Positions 38,063 to 52,452 of a stretch of 64,000 nt of DNA are shown piece by piece. The stretch is from Anseranas semipalmata (taxonomy: Eukaryota; Chordata; Aves; Anseriformes; Anseranatidae), in the NCBI GenBank assembly GCA_013399115.1, contig VXAA01006448.1:372001-436000 (forward strand), given 5' to 3'. The notes below the pieces were generated by a model. The model saw only the letters and a list, made by a program, of their open reading frames with translations, had not been told where the DNA came from and did no database searches. The translations under genes and the position numbers were made by a program. Within the stretch, counting starts at the first letter, position 1. Each line of letters begins with the position of its first letter.

Positions 38063-38280
38063 ATATGAGGAAGAAATTCTTCACTGTGAGGGTGGTGAGG
38101 CACTGGAACAGGTTGCCCAGAGAAGTTCTGGATGCCCCATCCCTGGATATGTTCAAGGCCAGGTTGGATGGGGCTTTGAGGTACCTGATCTAGTGGAAGG
38201 TGTCCCTGCCCATGGCAGGGATCATGATCTTTAAGGTCCCTTCCAATCCAAGCCATTCTATGATTATATGATTCTATAAT

Positions 38281-41200
38281 TGCATTAATTTTAAAAGACC
38301 ATTTGCATGCTAAAAGAGCTGTTCTTTCATACAGATGGTCCTTTCCCTCCCAGCACTCTCCATGTGTGTGCCAGGCTATTGGCACCTCCAGCCAACCAGT
38401 TAGACCAGTAACTTTCCAACTCAGGTTCTATTCCTTCCTTTGTGATTGCTGGGCAAGGTGCCAAATACAGTGCTGGACTGAATGCCGTGCTCTCTCAGTG
38501 GGATTCCTAATATAGCGAGTGACAGCCCAGCAATTTCTAAAGTACAACGCTGTCTGCAATTTAAGAGAAAATAGGTGTAGGGGATACCTGAACAAACAAA
38601 TGCTTTGAAAGAAATTCGTAAGGTACTTTTCAATTTCAGTGTGACCCAGCTGATTGCAGCCTAAGTAATAAGTAGAGCTAAATCTTGTGATGACCTGCTC
38701 AGTCCAGTCCCTTCAGGTCAGTACAGAAGCATGCCTGTAATGCCTTACCTCTACAGAGGCAGATTCACCAGCCTCAACATATACCTGCTGGGAATTTAAC
38801 TGCTACTGAGCTGCTGTGCTACCAGGTGCTAATAAGCTTTGTAGGATCTGTACTGAATGTCCTCTTGAGCATTGCTTTACAGAAGACAACTCTTTTCTCC
38901 TGTGACCAAGGAACAACCCCATTATTATGAAAACCAGTTTATGAAAGGATTTGTAACACTCAGATCCTTCTCTCCTTTGGACTGGGTAGCAGGAAGTATC
39001 ATCTTATGGAGGAGTAAATTAAGTCAGGAAAGAGTGAAACTACTTGTATAGCAAGTCAGTGGCAGAGGTTCAAAGAGAACTCAGGTTTCCTGACATGAGG
39101 GCATTTCATCCTACGCGCCGAACGCTCAGCGCATTTCTGCTAGAGATAGCAAAGCAGTGGCACAGGTTCTGCAGGACGCTTGAGGTCTCCAGCCTTACTT
39201 CAGCCACAGTAAGCAGACATCTCTCTTCCAGACTGCAAGGAAGAGCCACAGCATTTTCCTTTTTTATATTGTTGCATATAGACTAGCAAAGGTTTAGAAT
39301 CACTTGCTTGGGGCTATAGGAGGTATGGATGCAAGCACCAAGATTAGGATTAAGTGCCATATTTTCTTGTATATAACTGTCAAAATCGGGGGGGAAAACA
39401 GATATACAGTATATACTTAGCTAAAAATAGCAGATGTTACAAATGTGCAGGTGATTCAAAGCAAATATACTCCAGAATCATCCTCTCTGCTAATTCTTCC
39501 ATTTTTCACATGCCCTTTGCCTCAGCTTGTGATTTTGTTTAGGTTCTCAGCAAGCTTATTTCTGAAAAAAGTATTTTAAAAATAGTCTAGGTTATCTGCA
39601 GTCTGGACTGTATAGTTGTCCCCCAGTGTGTTGTCACATAACATCTGTTAGATCTTGCTCAGGCTACTGAGGATTTGCATTAGGGTTTCCTTTTCACAGT
39701 GCAGCAAACTCCGTGGGAGTTGAGCGTGCTGTGGTTTGAGACCTGAGCCTTTACTATAAAAAAATAACACAATGTTTCCTGTCTGTCACCTGTTTGTGTG
39801 ACTGCAGGAATTTCAGGTTGGATAGGCTTGAGCAAGCTGGGATTTACTGCTGTAAGGACATCAGTTCTGAAGGCTTGCAAATGTCACTTGCAGCCAATGA
39901 AGCAAACGTCTGCCACTTGCACTGTGGTTCCAAACATTAAGGTGCAAAGCTTGGCAGGCATCTTCAGTTGACTGAGATACTGGAGTCTGTATAGCACTTT
40001 TTAATGAATAGGAACTAACAGTAAAGAATACCATTTTTTTTACAATCCCTCAGTGTACATCTTGATATATTTTGCCACAGAATAAACCTTTCTAATTCCA
40101 TAGTATCTCATCCAGGCTGCCTCTAATTCTTTGTGCCCTTACGTGTTTAAATGTAGTATTTCCATTCCTTGCTATTCCAGTATATGTTACAAGATAGTAA
40201 TTTTTACCTGCACAAGTGCAGTATCTAGTTCATAGTAATTTTTTCACAGTTGCATATGTTTATTGCATGTGAAAACACAGTACACTCATGCGATGCTCTC
40301 ATCATTAGGTTCACTGGTCTTTTTACAGTCAGGATATTTTATCTTGCCTCTCAACTTAATCCAACCCATTTGTAGCCCCCTTCTTTTTACTGGTATCAAG
40401 TAAGATACTTTGAAATTGCTGGGTTTTAAAAAGTCATGTTTCATTTTGTGATTACAGCAATTTTCTTCCATAATTATTACATTGCAAATAAATGGTGAAC
40501 AGAAGTTGATAGTTTAAAAAAGAAAAAAAAGTTGTCATAATAGGAGATTGCAGAGGGAGCTCTAAGGTGAGAAGTAATAATAGGTATAATGTGTCTTTCT
40601 TAGCAGCTTTCTGATCTTTCTTGATAGCTTGTGCTTTGTCTTATAAATTCCCAGGGAAATTAACAATAGGCACCATAGCAGCAGCAGCTAATCAAAATGC
40701 CCTTGTGAATAAGAGTTTTCTGAATGGGTGAGCAGCCACATATGGGGCCATCTCAAGCCAGATGAAATCCATCACTGTAGAGTGGCTCAACCGAATGCAG
40801 CAAGTTACATGCTTTCTACTTCTACAGTCAAAATTTTGAAGTGAATCACAGAAGTCAAAGTGTGCTTTCTGTAGAAGATTACTTTATGGGCAAGCTTCAG
40901 AAGAGTAGTAGTGTTTGATGGGTCTGTCCTCATCTTTGTAAAGAGAGCAGAGAAGCTCAGTACTATGTTCCAGCATCCCATATGACTGTGAATCCAGCTA
41001 CAATCAAAAGAAGATGACACAACTCAACATCATCTCTGTAGGCAGAACTGCCTGTGAACTCCTGAAAAGGAGTTTCACGTGCTGAGTCTTGTAGGACCAA
41101 GCTCACTGCTTATACATAGCCTGCTACTGTGCACAGTCCATGTCCTATCTACAACAATAGGCAGGTACTGGCATTGTTAATGGCATGCAAATATATAAAA

Positions 41201-44200
41201 ATGTACCTAGAGTGTAATCACATTTCCTAGAAAAGGAATTGGATGTGCTGCCTTCTCTTTACTGTCAAATAGAGACCTGAGCAGCACTAGGGAAGGAATG
41301 GCCCACATCACTTGTGAAAGGAGGAGCAGAGGCACTACTGCATGGGTCTGTCACCCTGGAGCCACCTGTGGTTCCTTCTCCCTTTTTTTTTGTCCCTCGA
41401 AGAGGAGGTGATGGCAAATACACACAGCATCATGTAAAGCAGCAGTGATTTTGAAACTTGCAGTATGTGGACCACAGTCAGACAGTATGTGCGCTGATAT
41501 TAAAATAGAAACCACGATAATGAGGCTGATCAGTGTGTGTGAAGCTAGAATGCCAAGGGCTTTTCTCTTTGAGACGTTTTGTATGCTATCAGCATCTGAG
41601 ATCCTCTAATCTGTGGTGATTGTACAGTTGCAGAGAAAGAAGAGACCTACAAAATGGGCTGTGTGTCAAGTAGACACCTCTGGGATCTCCTGTGTGCCCC
41701 CTGGGCTTTGAGATTATTTTTCTTTTACCAGTCCTCACTGGAAGAAGTAAGTCTACATGAACCTGCATATGACACACGCCCATCCCTGTTGAGCTTAGCA
41801 GCAGTACACAGGAGAGGAATTTTAGCAGCACCGTTTTAAAAGGCTAAGACCAGGTCTTTATCAATTGTACCAAGATGCCACGCTGCATTTACAAAGGCGT
41901 TACACTTATGGGGTTTCACCAGCCAGCGGTGTGGCTCATGAGTCTCTGCGAGCACCAAAGGATGTGAATGTGCTTTTCTCTGCCTGTGGTTTCTCAGCAA
42001 ATGTGAGGAAGATAGGCCCTGCTGCTCTAAAACAAAGCATTTGTGAGACTAAGGAAGAGAAGAGAAAAAAGTTACACCTCAGTAGTGTAGCTGACATGCA
42101 GCTTTTATTCAAGGCTCGTGGTTCTGAGTGGGCGAACCCAATTAATTATGAGTGCTCTGGATGTGTGAACAAGAGAACGGCTCTCTGTTGTGAAGACACG
42201 GAAGTCTGTTTTTCTCTCTTTAATTAATGTGTACAGGACCTTCACAGGTAAGTCTTCAGTGTACTGAAAAAAGACCTCAAACAGTGCTATTTTTCAGAAT
42301 AACAAATTCAGGGAACTTCGTTCACTTGGTAATTACATTGCAAGGCTACGCACCTCATACTTGTATTTAATAACGTAACAAGTGTTTAGTGATAGAATTG
42401 CATATTGTTTGCTGCTGTTCAGTGTGGCAAAGAAGTAGAAAAAAGTAACATGGAAAGGAATAAAATGTTTGCAAGGTGGCTACAGGAGTCCAGGAACCAA
42501 TGAGCCGAAGATCTCAATATCTGCTGCACCATTATCATGCTGTAACTACCTTTTGTGCTCAGTAGAGTTGCAGTGACAAATCCAGATGGAGCTTTCTTAT
42601 TTTCACCTCATACTGTTAGGTGCCTTGCAAATAAAACCAAATCATCCTGAGGCAAAAGGAGAGGAGCAGGCTGTTCATTGGGTTTCTCCCTTGTAATATT
42701 TTCTTTGCGTTTAATTCCAGTGCCTGCAATACTGACCTTCATTCTGGTCTTCCAGATTTTGCAAATAATTCTCTTCCAAAATGCTTTGAAAATAGTTCTG
42801 CTTTGTGGTAGAGCCAGGAAAGCCAAGAATGTTAATTGTAACACTTGCTATCACATTCTTGGTAAGTGTAGTGTATTACTAGCTGTCTAAGAGAGTACCA
42901 CGACATCTCTTCTTACTCATCTTTGTGCTTGGGGCCAGTAACAGGTTCGGAGCTACTAGAAAAATTGTGAGCTCTTATTTGGATCTCAAGTAGCATTTTG
43001 CTTTCTTCTGCTGCTTGTGTTAGGGTATTCATACTGTGACAGCAATGAACAGTCTTTGTTGTATGATAACAGTCTTTGTTTTATGATGTTTTATGATAAT
43101 CACTCAAAGTGAATTTTTAAATGTAGTGATTCAAAGTAGCAGCAACAAACAGTAATGTGCTTAGTGTAGTGGATAGCTGGTTCTACAAGTATTCTGAATT
43201 TTCATTCAGCTGTCTTCTCAAATTGACCATTTCTTGCTTCATTGTCATGGAAATATTAGGCTAAAAATATCTTTAGATGTGCAAGGAATGTGTGCATAAT
43301 GATTCTCAAGTGTGATAAATGTATTAAAGTAAGAAAAGCAGCTCTTATTATACTGTGAGTAACAGTGCTAAGCTTCTGGCTTTGCTTTTACATCCCAGTG
43401 CAAGAGATATTTGCTTGGTAATATTCACATTTTGTTGTCCAAGGACTATTGCTATACTGCCTTTGTAGAAAGTATACTGCATGGCACATGCGTTATTGAT
43501 TGCAATAGCTCCCAATCAGAGTGGACACTGAGAATTTTAATATTGCATAATGTGGCTGCTAAACACAACGAAACTTTTGTTGTAAAGCATTCTCACAGTG
43601 ACTGAAGAGAACTTAACACTTGAAAATGTGAATAGATAGGGCTTCTGACTGGAAGAGTTTGCAGAGTAACAAAGAATGGGCGTAATGTTCAAGAGGAGCT
43701 GGGTGAATGGTGAGGTCTGTGGTGGTTTAATTTTGGCACACACACATCTTCAAAGGTGACTCACTTGATGGGAAAAAAAAGGACAGGCTGACTCAGGGGA
43801 ATGTTACTCCGTTTCTAACATGAAATTTAGTTATGCTTATCAGATGTGATCAAAGACCAGCTCAAGTAGTGTTGTAGCAAGTGTCTTTAAATTAAACTGC
43901 CTCTAATGTAAATAAAAATGTGAATCTTCCCTAATTCCTGTATTTAGCTGGGTTTGGTTACAAGATGTCCCTTATCATGCTGTCCTCTCCCTTCACAAAT
44001 AAGGCATAGGGTAAAGTTGTGTCTTACACCTTCCTAAATACTAACAATTGATCCTAAGGATGATGCAATTTTCTGCTTTTATAAATTGGCAGCAATTCCT
44101 GGTCCACCCATGCTTCGAGATCAAGGGGAATAAAAACTTGTTGTGATGTAGAGGGCTGTGTTTGACGCACTTGGCTTCCTAGGGCTACTTCTGAAGTTCA

Positions 44201-47200
44201 TAAATTATCTCTTGCTCGCGGCTGTGCCTGAAGGCATAATGCAGTCATAGGTACTTAATTAAGACCTTGAAGTACTGTTGCCCTGATAAAAGCAAGGAGT
44301 TGATGGTTCACAGGCTTCTGCTCCAGGAGACAATTAATTTGAGGCAGACATAATACCTGGAAGCCTAAAGGGTATAATTGTGACTGGGACAGTCAAGAGG
44401 AACTTGCCTCATCTGGAACAACTCAGTGGCTGTAAATAGTAGCAAGGAAAGGAGAGGGGTCCCCAGCTCTGCCCATTCTTCCTCTTTCATGGAGCTTTCG
44501 GCTGACTCACAGTTTTGAGTTTATACCTTTCTCTTTTGTCTGTGAATCACCTTCACAGTACCTCTGCTGACACTCAGAACAAAGTTTAATGATGTCAGTG
44601 TTTCTGTTGGTTTATTTTTTTTTATATCCATTTATATAGTGTTTTAATATATATTAGTGCCTAATTGTGCTCTCAGTTACACCATTTCTCTAATTCAAAT
44701 ACTCTTCCTGAACATTATCAGTGACTCTAATGTAGCTGAGGGGACACTTTGTTTCTGATATAGTGAAACACATGGCTTTCTGCATGCGTACTTGGAAGGG
44801 TCTGTCTAAATAGTAGTTATTTCTTTTTTTCTTTCCTTTTTTTTTTTTTTTTTCCAGAGAGCAAGTGTTGCTTGCCTTTACATGCTATTTTTGAAAGCTT
44901 GTTGCTGTATAAGTTTGAAACCCTCATAAAAAAAGAATTCAATTGACTGGTTGAGCAAAACTAGGCAAATTGAGTCACTCAGACAGGAGAAATAGTAGAG
45001 GAGGTTATTTGAGCATAATGTGCTAAAGAGTAAAAAAAGAAAAAGACAACAAAAATTCTGTAGATGTAGGGATACTTTCTATACCAATCAGTTTTGATAA
45101 AGAACCATCAAGTGTCAATTGTAACCAAGGTGACAAGCAGTTTTAAAACAGAGATATTCTTTTAAAACTTAATCTGGTGTAACTATTGCATTTCAGAAGT
45201 TATTTTATGTCATCTCTCATAAATAGATAACCATATATTTGGTTTCGCCTGCAATGTTTTTCATGCAATGCACATGAGTACTTTAGCAGCAGGCTTTAGG
45301 CATGGTTTCCAGTTATTATGGACTCAGCTACCACGTAGTTAAAAATGCTTTGATGATTGCAAGTTTTTCTCAAATACATTGCTCACTTGCTAATGGTGAT
45401 GGTGAGCAACTCATTGTTAAGCTGATTTACATAAAAACATTATACGCCTGTAGGCTCCAGTATTTCATTAAAGTCTCAGTTTTAGTGCAGCCCTTAAAAT
45501 TTGCTGTTTGCAAGTGTCTCTCTGAAATGGCTTTTCTCTCCCCTGATGAAAGACGCTAAGTTGTTACATCCCACCCCCCAGCTCTCACTCACTCAGATTG
45601 GTGCATATCAATCCTTTCCTTACACCAGTCCATAAAAGACAGAGCAGATAGATAGCACTGCTGGGCTTAACTGTAAGTAAATACGTAAAATTCTTGCCTG
45701 TTCTGGGCTGGATCCTACTGTCTTTATGAATATGGAGCAAATAGTTTGTTGGTTTCAGTGGGATGAGAGACGACAGAGATGACTCAGTGCCAGGAATGGT
45801 AAGGCTGAGTCCTGTTTTTCTTTTATTTTTCTCCCCATCTCACATTTCTGAAGATAATTTTAGGAGGAAATTATTATCTTCAAGGATGTGAGCTGTCTGA
45901 GCAAAGCAAACTTCAATCCTGTTACCCGTGTTATACAGTAAAACAGGTGAAGTGGGTAATAGTCTGAGAATACGTCCCTGTGCAAAACCACAGGTTCTTT
46001 TCCGAGCTGTATAAAGGCTACAACACCTTTTTAGTAAAGACATTTAGCATCTTCAGCTGCTGGCTGGGCAGTGACATTCTTCCACTGACCTTTCCTGTGG
46101 TTGGGAGCTGTGGAACCTTTGCCTTGTTCTGCCCTGCCTTGACTTCAGTTGTTGATCGGAACGCCAGACTTAGTGGGCACTTTGGTGGAGGCACTTGTTC
46201 ATGATGACCTTTCACAAGGGCCACTGGACGGCCATAAAATTTTAACGCGTTCTAACCTCTGCCCATCCAGACAGCATTTGAGCCAGCAGACTGACAATAA
46301 ATCCCATTGCCAGTTCCCTGTGCTTGCCTAATTGTGAGCTTGAATACAAGTCCCCCAGCACACACATTGTGTTCCCACCGTGAAGGCAGCTGGCAGTGCC
46401 CATCTCTCTTGGCAAGACTGATACAGTGCTCTGTTACCTGCTCTCCCAAGCTCCTGCTCCACTCAAGCCTATGATCACTACACATCACAGTTTTACTTCC
46501 TTTGCCTTCCTACCTGTTTTTTTCCTGGTTTCTGTGGTTTTGTGCTGGTTTCATGCCCACCCCACTCTCCTAATCCCCCCAGCTGCCTCCATCGCTTCCT
46601 TCAGTAAGGGCAACTCTGCAGTGGATTTGTGTTTTCTTCTTCCGTGCTACTTGGCATAGCAGGGAGTTACACAGAGACACACTCTTCCTACTTGCAGGAG
46701 AGACACCCAGATGTGGCACAGCCAGAAAGAGCTTAGATCTGCATTGCAGAAAAAGTCTGTCTTAGTGCCAGTCTGGAACGTGCTCAGCACAAGGAGGATT
46801 TCCTGGGCTTTTAGATGGTAAAATCAAAGATGTCTCAAATGAGCATATCAAACTGAATTTTTTGGAGAGGCTTATAGGTTAGCTGATCTTTAAGGTACTT
46901 TTACATGAACAGCAAAAGATAAATGCTTAGCATGGTGACTACTGCTCCAAATTAACATGGAGGATTAAAGGAAAGGTCATCAGAAATCTTTAATGGGTAA
47001 AAAAAATTTTTTCCCTTACCCTCACAGCTAAAAATTTCTGCATGAAATTTTCTTGATGTGCATCTCTGTAGATCTGAGGCAGACATCCAGCATGCAAATT
47101 TTTTTTCCAAATGTATGTGTCTTCGCAAACGTATAGGCAACTGAAGACAGGGTTTATAATGGAAAATGTCACGCAACTTAGTAATCAGCAATGCTAAATG

Positions 47201-50200
47201 TCCTGCTTATACAAAGAAACATATACAAGTGCTAGAAATGAATGGATAAACACACATCCAGTCCAGCCAGTAGCATTCTTTAGTGATAAGTCTTGCCAAT
47301 AGGGCAATTTTTATGAGGGAATTACATGAGCAATAACCTGCTGAAATTAGATTTATATGAGAACTACTTTGTTGTATTTCTCCTGTAATAGAAACTCCTG
47401 TTTACCTTTATGTTCCTAAGGCAAAATGAGAGGCAGGTAGCAAAAATGGTGTGGCTTTATCTGTCTTGTGCTTAGGAATCTACACCTGAAAAATTACTGA
47501 AATATCAGCAATTAATCACAGTGCAGTCGTGAGTAAGCAGATACATATCGCTTCATGTCAACTGCATAGTAATAGAGGTAGATTGTACATGGCTAGACCC
47601 AAAATAAATGTAGTATGGAACATGCAACACTGGAGGCTCAAACAGAGGAGATTGGCCCACTGACTGTGAGGAATTTATTGTTACCCATTAGATATTAGCG
47701 TACTGATTTACTGTACTACTTTTGTGTTTATTGGAGACAGGCAGCTGCTGAATCGAATTATCAAGCAGGGGAAATAGAAGTGAAAGTCAATAATGGAGAG
47801 TATCCACAGATCACAAATAACAACAGAACAAAGAATCAATGACATAATAAATGATAATCAGCTTTCCTGTTATAAAGGAGGTAACTCTAGCCCTGAACGT
47901 GCAACCTTTCTGAAGCAATAGCCGTCTGTGACAAAACCAAGAAGAAAAACTCTGAAGATGAAATAGAATTAAAATTATCTGATCTGTTCTTAAAATAACA
48001 GTTAACTATAACTACTCAAATACATCATGTATTGTTCCAGAGTTAAGGTTATTTGAATGTTCTAACTCCACATTTCTGCATCTTGACAAGCTTGGATTTT
48101 TTGGCTCAAATGTGATCTTGATGATAAGTTTTCTGGGTTTTATACTACTTGATTCTGAGATACTATAGTTTCCTTGCAAACATTTATATCTAAATTGTCA
48201 GTACATATTGGTCAATCTTACTTCTACCTCCGGATACTTTTTTCTTTCTTGCCTGGAAGTATTATAGCAATCTAGAAGTTGACATTTTAAAATCTGTTAT
48301 CTTGCAGTTTCTCAAAAAAGGTGTTTTGAGAGTCCATGTTCATATGTGTTTGTGCATGCGTGCATTTTAGAGCAGGACAGGGAAAAAGCCATCAGAAAAT
48401 TGGAAGAAATTCTTCAACAGGGATTAAACAAACATCTTTTTAGGCCTTGTTGGGTTTAAAACTGTTGGTTGTCTGAAAACTGAGGAGCCTTACAGAAAAC
48501 CATGGGCGGCTGTGTTACTAAACAACTACTATGAGCAGATGCAGTTTACAGCTTAAGGAAATACAAGCAGACCAGCCTGAGGGCTGTAGTATCACTGTTG
48601 CATATCGGACAGATAATTCCTGGAACAGGCAGTTTTTCTGGTACAGCACAAGGAATAAAAGCAGTTGTGGAAGCAAATTTCCCAAGCAGGTTGTTTGCAT
48701 GGAGCAGCAATAAGCATACATGACAGAAATAAACAGTACCGTGTATTGATGCTGCAAGTACAAAGGACATGCACCCTGGGTCTCAGGAATGCTCTCGGTG
48801 AGAGGGCACTTTTTTCTCTTCCTTCCTCAGGTTAGACTCTCTCCCCCTTTGCCTTTCCTTGCCTTACTGCTTTTTCCCTGCTTTCTTCTCCCTGTTTTCT
48901 CATGTAGACAGTCCTAGTCTTTTCCCCCTTCTTTCCTGTCCCGTCTGTCCTGCTCAGTGATTTTCCTCTACTCTCAGTCCTGTTCTTCCCTCAGCTTCCA
49001 CATCAGTGCCTATGCCTACTCAATTCCAGCACTGCAGTACATCATATAAACTACCTTTAATCGCTGTTTTGACTCCCCATTGTAATTTCTTCTCCTATTT
49101 TTTTCATATGCCACCCCCAGTGTCCCTGTTGCGTTCAATCCCAGTTCTCCCCTTCAGAGACTCCCTGACGCACCCACTTTCTCTGCTTCAGAGACCGCCT
49201 TGGCTAATGTAATTTAAGATGGTCCCGTAGTGATCCGATTATAGTACAGTATCATACATTTATTTACTTTACTTCTGGGTCTTCTTGAAGGAAAACTTTA
49301 TGACTCATAACTTAATTACTTCCCTCTCTGATTTGGTTCACTCGGTTCCCACCCACGTACCATAGACAGCTACCTTTTCATTACTCGTTTTTGACACCTC
49401 TCATTTTTTATGCATAAAGTTTGCCCAAAAGAGCAACAGCAGCTCTTTTAGTAATAGATGGAACTGATCACAAATGACTCAGTTTTGAAGACTGACGTTG
49501 CTTCTCTGAAAGATGTGCTCAGAAATGCTTAGCTAATGCCTAGTCACCTTAGCTATTTACTTGAAACAAAAAGTGTCATGGGTGTAATTTACAACCAGAT
49601 TGTGGAATCGCGTCCTGTATCACACACTCCTATCAAACACCAGCTGGTAAAGCATGCTGTGATACATCCTGCCTCCCCAAAGAATATCATTTAGTTTTTC
49701 CTTGAAATATCCATTAGGCAGTTTTGTGATTTGTTGTTGTTTTTTTTTTTTTTTTTTTTTTTTTTGTTATTGTTGTTGTTTGTTTTAGTGTAACAAGGGA
49801 AACTGCTTAACCCTGGCATTGCTTCTTTTTATATTTGAAAGACTAAATTCATCATTTAGTGAAAGCTAAGCCTCTAAGACCAGACTAGCCTTAGTGAGGA
49901 GCAGAGGATTATAAGAGCAAGTGAACTTTTGAAAAGGAGGAGAGATTTCGGGCAATTTTGACAATTCTAAAGGAATGAAGGAGAGCAAGTTAGGCATGGA
50001 AGTACTTTAAAGGGACATGGTATCAAATGAACCAACAGCAATGATAACACTGACAGGAAACAAGAATGTGTGGATGATGGGGGGGAGTAGGACGCCTATT
50101 AGAGGCTTTCAACCTTCAATACCTCCAGCTGCAATTCATTAGTAGACCCTACTAGATTTTATCTCCTCTCACTTCAGTGTAATAATGAGTGCAGTGTTTC

Positions 50201-52260
50201 CAATTGCTGAATGATTTTGGAAGCAGTATAGAATATTGCCAGGAGGAGTAATGTTCAGCTGGTAGTTAATTTTGCAGTTACCTCACAAAACTGATTTGGT
50301 AAGTGAGGTAACTCAGGCCTTTGATAGAGAAATTATTTTCCATTGACTGGATAGTTTTTACTCTGAGAGAGATTAATCTCCACGGCAGAGGAGTCCTCTG
50401 GCACAACTCAGACTTGTCAAAGTTTTGCTTCAAATGAGGAGTGATTTCTGTGGTGTCTGGGGCTGGGCTTCTCCCCATGTCCTCAGGAGCACCCCACCTA
50501 CGGGGAAGTTGGTGCTTGTGGGATGCAGTACAAGGAGGGAAACAGAATTGCTTCTCCTGCTGTCTGGCTCATTGCTCTGCCTTGGAGGCCTTGAATTGGG
50601 GCAGCTGTGTTTTTTGCACCTGTGATAGTTACACCAGTGGATCTGAGCGTACAGTTGGGGACTTTTATTTTTATCAATGCAGTGGAAGGCTGTAAAACAG
50701 CTGTGGTGTAATGGAGATACCAAGGCTGGTGTAAAGAGAATACATTACTGTTTTGTTCTTTATCAAGGAAAATTGCCAAGTAATTTGGTGATTGTCATGG
50801 GCGCAAGTATTTCTGAGCATCTTTAGATATCTCATCTCTTGGAAGATTTGCCAATCTAAATGCCATTTATGCTAATTGAAAGGAGAATTTAACTTCATTA
50901 CTTCACGACTATAACATCATAACTTCATTACCTGATCCAGTGAGCTACTGTTCATAATTACTGAGATGGAAATAACAATGGCACATCTTTATTTATAGTG
51001 AGATTAGCTAGACAACACCAACTGCTGACCTGTGCATCATGTGATGTGGCTAGGGCAATAGGACAGAGTTAAATACTTGTCTTTATTCCAGAACAAGCTG
51101 ATCTACAAGACTATAAAGCAAACAGTCCTTATACTTGCATGTTATGTGCTAATGCCAGCTGGATAATATTCAGGTTAATTTATATCACTGCCTTGCCTAT
51201 ATTTCAGATGCTTTCTGTTCATCTGCAGAGGTGCCAAGCCGGTGAATATCTGCGTTTGTTTTGCAAATGTCTCTTTCAGAGGTGGTTCAGAGGTACAAGA
51301 ACAATCTTCAGAAGGATTAAAATGTTAGGATGCCATTGAAGGGAAAAACAAGACATCAACTATGTTATTTGTAAAAAATGGCTCCTAGCCAAAAAACAAA
51401 ACAAAACAACAAAAAAAAAAACCTAAGGTTTAGGTGATATTTTTGCACACAAAGATGCCATATGTAATTTTTTAAGCTTTACTTGTTAAAATCTTATCTA
51501 GAGGCCAAAAATAATATCTTGGAATGCAGTGACAGTAGCAATTTTCTTAATATTTTCAATCTGAACTAGATCTGGGAAAAAGAAAAAAAAAAATAAGAAA
51601 AAAGAAAACATTGTTTCCTTGATGTTTCCAGAGTAATTTCTCAAGCTGAGATAGTCCCCAGAAGACTTTCTGCCATCAGACCTGCTCTCTGAATCAAACC
51701 CTTGACACATTTGTTAATCACCATCTCAAATTTGCCTGATGAATAGCTCCTCCGACACCATTTTGAATTGGACATGACACTTGCATCTCTCTAGGTTGCC
51801 TTCTTTCTAGTTTGCTTCTGTATTTGGACAGGTTGACTGAAAATTAAATTATAAGTAGTAATTGTGTGAAACTAAGAAAGGAATCTTCAATACCCATATG
51901 GTTCTTTCCAAATACATATTCAATTATCTTAGTAATCCCTTGTCTTTGAAAGTAATACTAATAGCCAGAATACCTACAGAAGTATATATTCTTTTCTTCT
52001 GTTCTCACTTTGTAGTACTTTTAGTTTAATTAAATAGATTTTTTTAAGCCACAGTGTCCCAATGTACATGGTAACCAATTTCCTACTTGTCAAGCTATGG
52101 TGAGATTTCTTGCTGTGAGGTCTGAACATTGTCACGCAGTCTACTACCAGAAGCTATAATTTATTAACTACATAATTTAGTAATATATAAAAAAAGCTTC
52201 TCTGTATTCTAGCTCTTGTTGTTCCATGCAAGCTGTAGCTAAAAGTCTCCAGGGGAGAAG
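38281..52260 (+). other. HECW1: HECW1 large intron, third segment
   Basis: About 14 kb without a supported gene or recognised transposon. It holds a long polypyrimidine tract followed by AG (44819-44857), a T-rich repeat (49730-49787) and segments with preserved CpGs and homeodomain-like words (44140-44420 and 46141-46330). The longest frame (41865-42227, 120 codons, +) has no domain I recognise and no splice context. Confidence 0.6.
49730..49787. repeat. T-rich / (TTG)n simple repeat
   Basis: A run of 25 T (49741-49765) is flanked on both sides by TTG repeats. No adjacent antisense retrocopy could be recognised. Confidence 0.9.
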
Positions 52261-52446
52261 TGTGTTGGTTTCATCCTGCTGGGCAGCTGAATTCCACCAC
52301 AACCGCTCTCTCACCCCTCCTCCTGAAAGGGAGAGGGAGGAGAAAGTGTGATGAAAAAGGGCTCAGGGGTTGAGATAAGGACAGGGAGATTGCTCACCAA
52401 TTACTGTCATGGGCAAAACAGACTCAGTGTAGGGAGATTAATATAA

Positions 52447-52452
52447 TTTATT
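52447..52452 (-). terminator. Polyadenylation signal of the LTR
   Basis: AATAAA on the minus strand lies about 190 bp before the 3' end of the LTR. Together with the TATA-like box near 53170 it fixes the element's orientation. Confidence 0.6.

Larger units (their letters stand above)
36395..38280 (+). mobile_element. CR1 LINE, 5'-truncated, about 1.9 kb, sense
   Basis: This is the longest uninterrupted CR1 copy in the window. It runs from a region between the endonuclease and reverse-transcriptase domains through the polymerase and C-terminal block to the 3' UTR. The tail reads ATTCTATGATTATATG then ATTCTATAATT, ending at 38280. The translation shows [70 protein letters not shown] and [17 protein letters not shown]. 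Later blocks are VTSGVPQGS, then FANDTKL, then VRPHLEYC and [19 protein letters not shown]. Frameshifts fall near 37200, 37376 and 37509. The catalytic box is FAND rather than FADD (37392-37403). The first ORF, endonuclease and promoter are missing. The copy lies in the same orientation as HECW1. Confidence 0.95.

Noticed and set aside
41865..42227. 120-codon + frame
   Set aside because: No domain recognised and no splice or promoter context; could be revisited with a protein search.
43050..43095. Local duplication of ACAGTCTTTGTT(G/T)TATGAT
   Set aside because: A simple short tandem slip of about 20 bp with no further structure.
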